From Adiantum capillus-veneris (Eukaryota > Streptophyta > Polypodiopsida > Polypodiales > Pteridaceae), in the NCBI GenBank assembly GCA_014529385.2, contig CM043969.1, forward strand, positions 73,700,676 to 73,764,675: DNA of 64,000 nt. Reading direction: 5' to 3'. Position 1 is the stretch's first letter. Every line of letters starts with the position of its first letter. The position numbers and the translations under genes were made by a program. The notes beneath the pieces are model-generated. The model was not told the DNA's origin and ran no database searches. It worked only from the letters and a program-made list of their open reading frames with translations. Below, in pieces: positions 11,929-21,061 of the stretch.

Positions 11929-13126
11929 TTCTAAAAGGGGTGACAGATAGGTAGGTTAGGGGTCTAGATTGTGTTTTGAGTTTGTTTTTTAGGAGTTTTA
12001 ATTTTTCACACTGACATGCCTCCTAGAGGTATAGTGCCCGTTTTTGGATGTGTTAGGTAGGACTTATATGAATTTCCATCCACATGGCTGAGGACATCTG
12101 CTTCAACGAAATGAGCCACTCCATACCTCCAGGTGTACTACTTTCCATGATTCATGTTGGTGGATATGTGTAATTGCTAATAATGATTTTTCATTCTTTG
12201 TTTGAGTGCAATAGTTATGATTTTTATCTGCCATTATAGATGTATAAATTTGTCTTTGCTTAAGTTGATTGAACTCCAGTTTAATCTTATGGATGAGCCT
12301 GGAGATTAGGAGACCGTGACTTTAGGTTAACTCATTTACTTGACCACTAGGCCTAGCTAATAAAATTATCCGAGTATTTGAGACCTTAGGAATGTTTTAG
12401 GCAGAGAAAGGCTTGCTCACTCAAACAACAAAAAACACTAGTGCGAATACCAAGGAAATGGAAGCAAAAAAAAAAAAAAAACATAAGTGCCACAAATGAA
12501 AAATCTTACGCTGGAAGAGAAATCCTGGCTTGAATTGGTACTTCACTCACATGTATTGTCTATGGTACTAGAGCCCTAGAGGTTCCCAGTGTGGGCGCTT
12601 TTCCTTGAGAAGCAAAAAACCCCGGACATACAAAATAAGCACACACGTCACATGATTGTGACCCAAAGTAAAAAAGTATTAAAAAAATTAAAAGACTTCC
12701 ATTGAGCTTACAATTAACATTTCAAGCTTTTGTTTGCAGTTGTGAGAGCGAGTTGGCTAATCAAAGCTGAAAAGCATAATTAGGGAATCTTGCATTTAGA
12801 TAATCTTCTTAGCTTAGCTAGTACTAGAGTAGTTGTTTTAACCTTAGTCATAGCTAACTAATTGATAGACTCACCCCTAAGCTCAAAACTCTTGATTAAT
12901 TAATTTACTCAAAGTGAAATTTATTTGTCCTTAATGGCAGTCTAACATTTCATAAATCTTGCATTTACTCATTTCCACATGTACTTTACATTCCCCTCAT
13001 GATTTATGGCAATATAATTCCGCTTGCTAAAACAGTGACTTTGCCTTGCAGATTCAAATCTAGATGCTCTACAACATGGACATACCAAGCTTCAACTCAA
13101 TAGCTTCCGAGGACGGAATCTACATC
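11929..13126 (+). other. 3' noncoding region of element 1
   Basis: AT-rich, no reading frame of note. Includes an A-run at about 12467-12481. Lies between the last reading frame and the purine tract. Confidence 0.6.
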
Positions 13127-13140
13127 AGGAAGGGGGGCAA
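13127..13140 (+). other. Polypurine tract of element 1
   Basis: AGGAAGGGGGGCAA immediately before the 3' LTR. This is the plus-strand primer site expected at this position. Confidence 0.85.
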
Positions 13141-13451
13141 TGTTAACCCTCGTGGCTCACGGGCACCCTATCGCCTACGACGGACACTGTAACCGTATTA
13201 TTTATTTAAGTAGAGTCAGGCACCGGGCTTGTCGGTCCAATAGGGAAAGGTAGAGTGATCGCCGATGAGAGGCGCACTCTAACACGAACATGCTAGGGTT
13301 AGTTGGCTAAGCATGGGCGCCCAAGTGTGAATGGGGTGAGCTCACATAAAAGCCAATTAAACCTAAAATTGAGTCATTTCTCTCATTGTGCAATAGAAGC
13401 TGCTCTTGCTCCATCTCCACCTTCTCCTTCACCATCTCCTTGTGTGTGTGC

Positions 13452-13519
<68 letters not shown>

Positions 13520-13765
13520 GAGTGTGTGTGCGATCGAGCGTTGCGGCGGCACGACGGCGGCGAGGCGGTTGAGCACGGCGTAGCGGCGTCTCCCTCTTCT
13601 TCGCGGCGGGGAATCCTCTACGGCAGGAGCATAAGGCGGTGAGTGACACACCATTGCCCTCTTTGAGCTTACTAGTTAAACTAGTTGTGTGCTTGGAGCC
13701 GTCTGCGGCTCGTACACAGTGTATCGGCAAGTCCCTTGCTTCGACAGTGCGGCAAGGAGCGCACA
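13141..13765 (+). repeat. 3' LTR of element 1
   Basis: 625 bases, matching 3485-4067 apart from about seven transitions and a GA tract (13456-13516, about 61 bases) that is much longer than in the 5' copy. The length difference between the LTRs is almost entirely this microsatellite. Confidence 0.95.
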
Positions 13766-14331
13766 ATCACAAATGGTTTGCTTCCACCACCATGTACTCC
13801 GCACACCAAAAGCATACATATTCGCTTACCCACGGCATTTGCACCGAAGACCACTAGTGAAGGTGATCAAAGGTCATCACAGGAACGTCGCACCGCTTGT
13901 GAGACCAATGTTGACATTTGGGTGGATGGCCATTTGTACCCTTACGATCCTATAAGCCGCTTCCATCCACCGTTCAATAGCCTTTCCACATTTCTTCAAT
14001 TTCTTGGGAGGGGAGAAGCAGGCTTGTTAGGCTATTGCAAGCGGCTGTGTATGGGTGCAGGTGCTTCTTTGCATATGTGGATGCACGAATGTCAAGCTCT
14101 TCACCTCAAGACGACGGCATTACAAGAGAGTGTTGCCTCTTCCGAGAGGGTAGTTAAAAGTCTTGAACAACAAATGCAAGAAAAGGAGTCCCACATCCAG
14201 AAGCTTACCAACACCATCACATACTTGAAAGAAATACCCCTTGGTGCAAGGGAACGCAAACGCCCGTATTCATCCATTGAAACTCTTGCACATTCCGGAG
14301 GAGCACGCAAACGAGGAGTTACAGCCACAAG

Positions 14332-14406
14332 GTGATTTGGTCTTTACTTGCATGCTGCATTCTTACTTCACACTATTTTTTAACATTTATGTTTATTTGT
14401 TGCTAG
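14332..14406 (+). other. Intron 1 of transposase-like gene
   Basis: Donor AAG|GTGATT, acceptor TTGCTAG|AAAC. Splicing joins the basic exon-1 end (KRGVTATR) to NFIQEACGG and restores the frame that continues through 14951. Confidence 0.7.
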
Positions 14407-14951
14407 AAACTTCATCCAGGAGGCATGCGGTGGAACAAGCCAAGGTAATCGAGTCAACCTTCTCACTAGTTGTCTCAATACCGAGGACGTTATTTCTATC
14501 TTACAATCACCTGGAGGTAAGCACATTAAGGATGCAGTCACCAAGGACCTTATGCGTAAATTAAGAAATGTGGTGAATGATGATGACGTTCAACAAGCTT
14601 GTGATGAGGCTGGAATCAGCACCAAAGCCTATCAGGCTATTTTTCAACTCCTAAAGGATGCCCTCAAAGAACATGGCATTGTGGAAAACCTATTTCCCGT
14701 TCCTCACAAGGTCAAGCTCGCAAAGAAGGCCACAAACGAAGATGTGTTCTCCCGCATTGGGACATACCTACACATTGAGGACACAATGCCAACTTCCCTT
14801 TATGCTTCGTGCGCAACAATGACAAGGGGAAAAGGTAAGAAACAATCCATAAGACCTTCGAATAAGGGCTTTCCTTACACAATGTGGAACAATATTTTCG
14901 TGGATCTTAGAAGGCTTCAAGAAGCCATGCTTAGATTTTACCCTGAAGAAG

Positions 14952-15033
14952 GTGACACACTTTACTTTTTTCTTTGGTATTATTCTTTTCATAGAAGCTG
15001 AAGTTTAAGGTCTTAGCACTATTTATTTTGTAG
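14952..15033 (+). other. Intron 2 of transposase-like gene
   Basis: Donor GAAG|GTGACA, acceptor TTTTGTAG|TGCTTGG. Splicing joins RFYPEE to VLGTKVAFVLKLDECQ without a stop. Confidence 0.7.
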
Positions 15034-16223
15034 TGCTTGGCACAAAAGTCGCTTTTGTGCTGAAACTTGATGAGTGTCAAATAGTGAAAGGCCGAAGGTT
15101 AGAGAGGCTAAGTGTCACTCTAATGAACGAGGCCCTTCTGCAAACCAAGCGAAGGGATTCAGTCGAGCCATATCCCACCCTATCTTTTAGCGTGCAATCA
15201 GAGAAAGACATTTGGTGGTTGGGTGCTATTGAGGTGTCCAAAGAGACCAATGGAGTACTTTCGTGGATTTTTGAGAGAACTCCATGGATCACAGAAGTAA
15301 TACACTCCCAAATTGCAGGTCGGAAGTTGGAGATTGAGGGCTTTGGTAGTTATGATGTGGAGTGGCACTTAGGTGGGGATTTGAAGACCATAAAGTGTTT
15401 GCTTGGCTGCAAACAAGGGGCTTCTTCTCTCATGCCTTGTCCATTTTGCACTCGAGGGTACAAACCTAATGGACAAAATTCACATAAGAGCACTGCAAAG
15501 GCCAGTTACATGCTTCCATGGCAAGGGCATGGAGAACAAGGGTTAGATTGTCATGATGTTGGAGATGAAGGTAGAGAATGGGAAGCGTCTATTCTGAGAT
15601 GTCCCATGCTCAATGCCCCAGACCGTGATCAAAAGGACCACACTTGGAATCCAATCTTTTGATTTTCTCTATCGAATGTACATTTTTGTACATTACACGC
15701 ATTCATGCGTATTTTTGATAGGCTATTGAAGCTCCACATTGACTATACTTTCACAATGAAACCGTTGGAAAAGTCCCAGGAAGCGATCGAAAGAGTGGAG
15801 GTACTCTTGAATTCCATTGGCTGTCATGGTGGAAATGTGTCTATAGTTGCTGCAAAGAACACAGGGGAGGCCCATGAAATTGCTCAACAAGTGTCAATGA
15901 GTGGACAAAAAGCTAGACACTTTTTGAAGAAAGTTTCCCAAGGAAAGTCAAGTCGATATGATGCTCAAAGCAGCTCCAACCAGCAGGCAGGTAACCTTTG
16001 GGAGCTTTGGAAGGAGTTATGCAAAGCTACTACTGACAATGATTCAAATGGCGAGCTTGCAAACAAGCGCAAGCAAGTTTGGGCCCATTTTGATAAAATG
16101 GTCAAGCTTATGAGCCTTAACAACACAACAGAAGAACAACGGCAATCATTTCAAGAAGCTTTGGCGGATTTTACCAAGGTCTTCACCCTTTCTTGGGGTG
16201 AAAATAACATCACACATTACATG

Positions 16224-16299
16224 GTAAGTCATTCATGGTGTATTCATTACAAGGGATTGTTTTTATTTACTAATGTGGATCGTTTGCTCATGTGAACAG
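16224..16299 (+). other. Intron 4 of transposase-like gene
   Basis: Donor ATG|GTAAGT (near perfect), acceptor GAACAG|CATATC. Joins ITHYM to HIFFAHG. Confidence 0.75.
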
Positions 16300-16750
16300 C
16301 ATATCTTTTTTGCGCATGGTGCATTTTTTATGCACAAGTATGGATCGCTTGAAATTTTTAGCACTCAAGGCATGGAGAAGTCCCATTATCGAGCAAGGGG
16401 AGTGTACTTCAAAAATACTCGACATGGTGGTGGAATGGTGCAATCCAATTATTTGGAGGAGATGTTCAACTGGTTTTTTCGCACAACATTTGCTCGTAAG
16501 CTCACAATGGAGTGTGCGCGACAATCCAAGATTGCTATTGAAGTGCGCAAATGGAGTCGTCAAGAGCATAGCAACAAGTGGCAAATGTCGCAAGGTCCCA
16601 CCAAGCATGCTGCATGGCGGCGATGCAGAGTGCGACAAGGATCAAAGTGGATACTGCGCGAGTCACTAAACGTGAACGCAAGGTCCAACTCTTAGCGACA
16701 TGTTTATTTAAAAAATAATACTTCTTTTAAAAAAATTAGTGTGAACAGGG

Positions 16751-16777
16751 CCCTTTTTAAATGGGCCCTTATAAATA
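16751..16777 (+). promoter_or_regulatory. Core promoter of the H3-like gene
   Basis: TATAAATA at 16770-16777 lies 58 bases before the ATG at 16835. Just upstream are two GGGCCC hexamers (one within TGGGCCC) separated by TTTTTAAAT; TGGGCC is the site II element bound by TCP factors in plant growth-related promoters. The spacing from the transposase stop at 16695 suggests the H3-like gene has its own promoter. Confidence 0.5.
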
Positions 16778-16834
16778 TTGCATGCTCTCATAAATCACTC
16801 ATTTCTTAAGAACAGGTGAGCTCTTACCAACGAA

Positions 16835-17731
16835 ATGGCGCGCACCAAACAAACCGCGAAAGAGCATCCGCCTGCCAACAAAAACACCCTCCAAGGATGT
16901 GAGAAGCCGTCATGGCTTAAAGGCACAAGAAAACGGCCACGAACACCTGGCCGTTCCAGGAACTCTTCTGGTAGTGGGCATGGTGGTAGGGCACGAGAGT
17001 CATCAAGGACTGTTGAATCTCCACCTCCTCAAGATATAACACCTAGAAAGAGAATGAAGCAACGTGCCCAGCGCTGGAGAGAAGCAGAGGGCCAGCAAAC
17101 ATCAGAGGCCGATAGGGAGCAGCCGTCGCGCCCCCAATCACAAGCAGGACCATCCAGGACTCGGGTGGTCAATATAGACACCGAATCAGAGAGTGAGACA
17201 CCATGGCTACGAGAAAACATACCGCACACACACCGGGTGGCCGTTGGGGGGAAGACATTGCCTCAAGGCAAGGGAGCTCTCCCCACACGACAAGATCAGC
17301 AACCAAGGGAAGAGGAAGAATCAGAATAGGCTGCAGAACCAGCCCCTAAGCATGTAAACAGACGCAAGTCTAAGTTTTTCAAGAAGCCTTCACGCCGCCC
17401 ACCAGCAAATGTGCAAGTGCCCCCAAGACAACCGCAGCGGCGCCGAAAACTAGCAAGGGCATTTGCAGAAATCCGCCACTACCAGAAGACGACGGAGCTC
17501 TTGATTCGACGCGCCCCCTTTGCTCGCACTGTGAAGGAAGTGCTTCAAAGCTATGGAAATCAGTATAGAATGCAAGCAATAGCGCTAGAGGCTATTCAAG
17601 AAGCTGCAGAGGCCCACATCATTTCAGTGTTGGAAGATACCAACCTATCTGCCATTCATGCAAAGCGAGTGACAATACAGCCAAAAGATATGCAGCTTGC
17701 ACGACGATTGCGACGAGACTTCGAGCATTAG
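16835..17731 (+). pseudogene. Histone H3-like protein encoded in a DNA transposon
   Basis: 298 residues with one in-frame TAG (17327-17329, position 165). The protein starts MARTKQTA, identical to the H3 tip, then diverges (KEHPPANK), losing the K9 ARKS context. A disordered tail of about 200 residues is rich in Arg, Ser, Pro and Glu, against about 40 residues in canonical H3. Residues about 205-298 are a histone H3 fold: [18 protein letters not shown] (alpha-N and alpha-1), [19 protein letters not shown] (loop 1 and alpha-2 start), [19 protein letters not shown] (alpha-2) and [19 protein letters not shown] (loop 2 and alpha-3). Loop 1 has canonical H3 length, unlike most CENH3. The gene is unspliced, has its own TATA box, and sits between transposase and palindromes, so it looks like transposon cargo. 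The TAG could be a recent CAG mutation; the flanking frame is otherwise intact, which implies selection until recently. Confidence 0.88.
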
Positions 17732-17871
17732 CCGAAGTTACCCCTCTTTTTGTATTGCACACCCTTATCTTTGTAATGATTTGACTTTCCAATGACAATA
17801 TGATCAACAGTTGTGTCTACTCTGTCTATTATCTTTGTAATTTCAAGTTTTGTATGTAATTGTAGTCAATT
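17732..17871 (+). terminator. 3' flank of the H3-like gene
   Basis: T-rich, with TTTGTA/TGTAAT runs (17752-17860) of the kind found in plant polyadenylation regions. No AATAAA seen. Confidence 0.3.
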
Positions 17872-19075
17872 TCAGTAAATTTGTGCATTTTAAGTAACCT
17901 TAGGGGTAGATAAGCCTACAAGGGGCAGAAAAAGGCCTGGCCACAAGGGCGCGCAAATGGCCCATCCAAAACTGATGGATGGGCCATTTGCGCGCCCTTG
18001 TGGCCAGGCCTTTTTCTGCCCCTTGTAGGCTTATCTACCCCCAAGGGTACTTAAAATAACCAAATTTACTAAAACCTATTGGTTTTGCATCAATATTTTA
18101 TATGGATCCTTATGGACACCTTTTTTTGATCATTTCAAGCTTTGAATTCCTTATAGGATATCAAAACAAATAACATATTGGGAAACCAAGTGTCCAATGT
18201 AATTTGACTTTTTGGTGCAAGGGTGTAGTAGGTAGAACTAAAGCAAGTGATAGTTTGCTGGAAACTTCATTTCATAATTGATTTGAGCTTTTCTAGTGTC
18301 CTTGAGTGTGAACATATACTGGAATTGCCATAAAAAGGTTGCATTTAAATGAATGATGCAAAACCAATCCATTGCAATAAATTTGTGCTTTTTAAGTACC
18401 CTAGGGGGTAGATTGGCCTATAAGGGGCAAAAAAATGCCTGGCCACAAGGGCGCGCAAATGGCCCATCCAAAACTGATGGATGGGCCATTTGCGCGCCCT
18501 TGTGGCCAGGCCTTTTTCTGCCCCTTGTAGGCTTATCTACCCCCAAGGGTACTTAAAATAACAAAATTTACTAAAACCTATTGGTTTTGCATCAATATTT
18601 TATATGGATCCTTATGGACACCTTTTTTTGGTCATTTCAAGCTTTGAATTCCTTATAGGATATCAAAACAAATAACATATTGGGAAACCAAGTGTCCAAT
18701 GTAATTTGACTTTTTGGTGCAAGGGTGTAGTAGGTAGAACTAAAGCAAGTGATAGTTTGCTGGAAACTTCATTTCATAATTGATTTGAGCTTTTCTAGTG
18801 TCCTTGAGTGTGAACATATACTGGAATTGCCATAAAAAGGTTGCATTTAAATGAATGATGCAAAACCAATCCATTGCAATAAATTTGTGCTTTTTAAGTA
18901 CCCTAGGGGGTAGATTGGCCTATAAGGGGCAAAAAAATGCCTGGCCACAAGGGCGCGCAAATGGCCCATCCAAAACTGATGGATGGGCCATTTGCGCCCC
19001 CTTGTGGCCAGGCATTTTTTGCCCCTTATAGGCTAATCTAACTCCCCAGGGTACTTAAAAATCACAATTATACTC
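17872..19075. repeat. Three long palindromes formed by two 502-bp fold-back units
   Basis: Palindrome centres lie at about 17971, 18473 and 18975, spaced exactly 502 bases. Each palindrome has arms of about 80-100 bases around a short loop AAACTGA; the inner arm reads GGCGCGCAAATGGCCCATCC and its complement. Sequence variants show that palindrome 1 pairs arm type A with A, palindrome 3 pairs B with B, and palindrome 2 pairs B with A. So the repeated unit runs from centre to centre (17970-18471 and 18472-18973), and each unit has its own inverted ends of 100 or so bases, like a fold-back element. The two units differ at only a few bases. The array occupies the gap between converging plus and minus genes. 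Confidence 0.93.
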
Positions 19076-19237
19076 AAATTGACTGCAATTACATACCTTG
19101 AAATAACAAAGTCAAAAAAAAAATCATATCACCAATTGAAACAATTTTCAAGATTGACAAATCAGATTGAAAAGAATTTGCAATATAGAGAGACAATTTC
19201 AAATATTTTTTATTCCTTCTAGCACGGTGATTTTACA

Positions 19238-20368
19238 TCATGTATCTGAGGAGTTCAGAATTTTTTTGACCATTTCCTGGCGCCTATTTTGCGCGTAAGG
19301 CAACTCCCCAGTCAAGAGGGACTGCGCTATGGCATTTGGGTCAGTTGAGCCAATGGAAGCATGTATCCCTATCTGGGCAAGCACTTTACCACGAAAGCAA
19401 GTGACAAACGATGTGCATACAAGGGATCTACGCACTAGGAACACTTGATGCGCAGTTTGAGCAATGGTACTCAAACACAAAAACTTGCTCAAAGCTTTTA
19501 ACGACCAAGTCATAAAATGGGCTTGGGGAGTAAATTCATTATGGATAATGGCCACATCGCCAGGGGGGAGTTGTCCGAGGTAATGCGCAAGGGAAGCTTG
19601 AGGTCCAAAGCCCGTCCGCTTGCCACCCGTCCTTGCAGCAAAATCATCAACCTCCACAACATCCTGTCATAAACCGATGAAGGTTGAGAAAAAAGACAAC
19701 GAAGGATAAAATAGTAACATGAAAATTAGGATACAGTTTACCTCCTGCTCCTTGTCATCCTCCTCCCTGTTGCCCTTTGCATCCAAGTCAATGGTCCCAT
19801 GCACCACATATACAAGCTTTGGATCATTAGATGGGAGGTTGCATAATGGCATAGGCATCCTAGCAGCCTCAACCTTGGCTTGCGTGGCTTGGAAATCTTC
19901 ATCAGCCACGTGCAACTGCTCTGCTGCCAGGACCTCCGCACATACAACTGCAATAGTGTCAGCAACAGAGTCTCCATCTGGCAAGAGCTTGCTTTCTAGG
20001 GCATCTGGCGTATTGTCTAAGGGACATTTGCTGCTGTTGCATAGCACGCTCAAGCATTCATCCATGCGCAGGCCAAATGCTTTTTCCAAATCACGCAGGA
20101 ACACAAACTCCTCCCCATCCACTAACACTGAGGAGAAGCGGCTAATTTCTACCCCTGGGATAGCCACATCCGTCAGTGGTAGTGGCACTGGAGTGTCACT
20201 AGGGCCAGCCGCAACTATGGATTTCTCAACCACTTCCTCAAGACCCCTAGGGTACTCGAGCTGGTGTGCTTTTCCTTCCGCTGCAGGGTTCATGGGGATA
20301 ACCTGCTGCTCCTTGGTGTCCTTGATAAAGGACCCAACTTGAAGGTGTGGTAAGTGGAGCTCCTCCAA
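19238..20368 (-). CDS. Cargo gene B, downstream exons (unrecognised)
   Basis: Minus-strand reading of two exons joined across an intron 19664-19741 (donor GAG|GTAAAC, acceptor GACAG|GATGTT) that keeps frame: DDKEQE joins DVVEVDDFAARTGGKR. About 365 residues if read from near 20345. Features: VPLPLTDVAIPGVEISRF, then a compact segment FSSVLVDGEEFVFLRDLEKA with a loose resemblance to the ligand-like BRO/antirepressor N domain (not convincing), an acidic stretch, and a C-terminal domain (GPQASLAHYLGQLPP, VIFHNE-like IIHNEF, FTPQAHFMTWSLKALSKF). I do not recognise a family. The open frame has no internal stops and good codon texture. It probably belongs to the same gene as 20499-20813, but the connecting intron is unresolved. 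Confidence 0.55.
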
Positions 20369-20498
20369 ATCAGGTTCCTCTCACCAAGAAGATAAATGTT
20401 GCGAGCTGAGAAAGGTACTCCACCCCCAACTTGCGCTTCTTGAGCGCTGACACCCCAGGGGCTTGCTCGTCCAAGTAATGGCCTGCATTGGTTGCAAT

Positions 20499-20813
20499 TT
20501 ATTGGAATCGTTGCAACCGCTTGGCGAATGGGCGATCACCTTTGTGTATATAGCGCAAAAGATCGCAAGGCACCCAGATCCCTGCATGTGGGGGGATAGA
20601 TACAGAATATTTTATGATGTGCTCCTCTATGAACGCAGGAATTTCTTCAAATGCATCCATGTGAAGGGCAACTGTGGCGTCAAGGTCAGGGAGACGAGTA
20701 AAAGAGGTGTGGAGGTCCAACTTCCCTTTGTATTTGGTGTCCTCGAGGAAGAGGATGAAGCGTGACAAAGGGGTGGATGTGGGTACAGATGCAGAGGTTG
20801 TGGCAGCATCCAT
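20499..20813 (-). CDS. Cargo gene B, first exon (unrecognised)
   Basis: Starts at the ATG at 20813 (MDAATTSASV), 82 bases after a TATA box on the same strand. Contains RFILFLEDTKYKGKLDLH, LDATVALHMDAFEEIPAFI and HAGIWVPCDLLRYI followed by RPFAKRLQRF. The GIWVP segment with preceding His is faintly like the KilA-N/APSES DNA-binding fold, but this is weak. A further open stretch at 20405-20480 (SALKKRKLGVEYLSQLATF) ends at a GTGAGA donor-like site and is probably another exon. Splicing between these pieces was not resolved. Confidence 0.5.
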   Translation of the reverse strand: MDAATTSASVPTSTPLSRFILFLEDTKYKGKLDLHTSFTRLPDLDATVALHMDAFEEIPAFIEEHIIKYSVSIPPHAGIWVPCDLLRYIHKGDRPFAKRLQRFQ

Positions 20814-20894
20814 GTTTAGCCTGGGGTGTGGATAGAGAGTGGAGGAGCTCAGGAGTTGCAAAAGTGAAAATAGTGAATGAGTTAGGTGGCCCCC

Positions 20895-20902
20895 CTTTTA
20901 TA
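20895..20902 (-). promoter_or_regulatory. TATA box of cargo gene B
   Basis: Minus strand TATAAAAG, followed by a G run, 82 bases ahead of the ATG at 20813. Confidence 0.5.
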
Positions 20903-21061
20903 ATGTACCCTTTTTTTAAGACATTAAAAAAAAAAAGGCACTTTCACCAAAAAATGATTTCTCATCCCAATGCAAAAAATTATATTCAAAGGCATGATTT
21001 GCCGAAGCAAATCATGTTGATTACAGCGGGGATCAATATGAAAATTGCAAGAGTTACAAAG

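Larger units (their letters stand above)
3480..13770 (+). mobile_element. Ty3/gypsy-type LTR retrotransposon 1 (deleted for integrase)
   Basis: A complete structure: 5-base target duplication ATCAC at 3480-3484 and 13766-13770, LTRs 3485-4067 and 13141-13765 beginning TGTTAACC and ending GCGCACA, a tRNA-Asp primer site at 4072 and a purine tract ending at 13140. The LTRs differ by about seven substitutions, all transitions, plus a GA tract of different length, so insertion is fairly recent. The internal region encodes gag, protease and reverse transcriptase, then breaks off early in RNase H. No integrase is present. The primer site and MHLRSGR gag start resemble the plant Athila/Tat group. 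Confidence 0.93.
13766..16695 (+). pseudogene. Transposase-like gene of the large DNA transposon (exons 1b-5)
   Basis: Exons: 3465-3484 plus 13766-14331, 14407-14951, 15034 to about 15677, about 15722-16223, 16300-16695. Introns 1, 2 and 4 have clean GT..AG ends and keep frame. The N-terminus holds VDIWVDGHLYPYDP and a coiled coil (ALQESVASSERVVKSLEQQM). The core has LKLDECQ, then GGDLKTIKCLLGCKQGASS and the knuckle CPFC, then HTWNP, LHIDYTF, ITHYM joined by splicing to HIFFAHGAFF, and FSTQGMEKSH. Asp, Asp, a Cys-x2-Cys insertion and a late Glu match the general layout of DDE transposases with a zinc-binding insertion (RAG1/Transib and hAT-like). This is inference, not a family assignment. 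At 15660-15662 a TGA interrupts the frame; one extra T in the T run just before could explain it. Together with the LTR insertion, this copy cannot make a full protein. Confidence 0.7.

Noticed and set aside
16835-17731. CENH3 (centromeric H3) identity for the H3-like gene
   Set aside because: Loop 1 between alpha-1 and alpha-2 has the same length as canonical H3, and the tail begins ARTKQTA, which CENH3 tails usually lack. The long divergent tail alone is not enough.
20499-20813. KilA-N/APSES DNA-binding domain in cargo gene B
   Set aside because: Only a GIWVP segment with a preceding His is suggestive. Too little to name.
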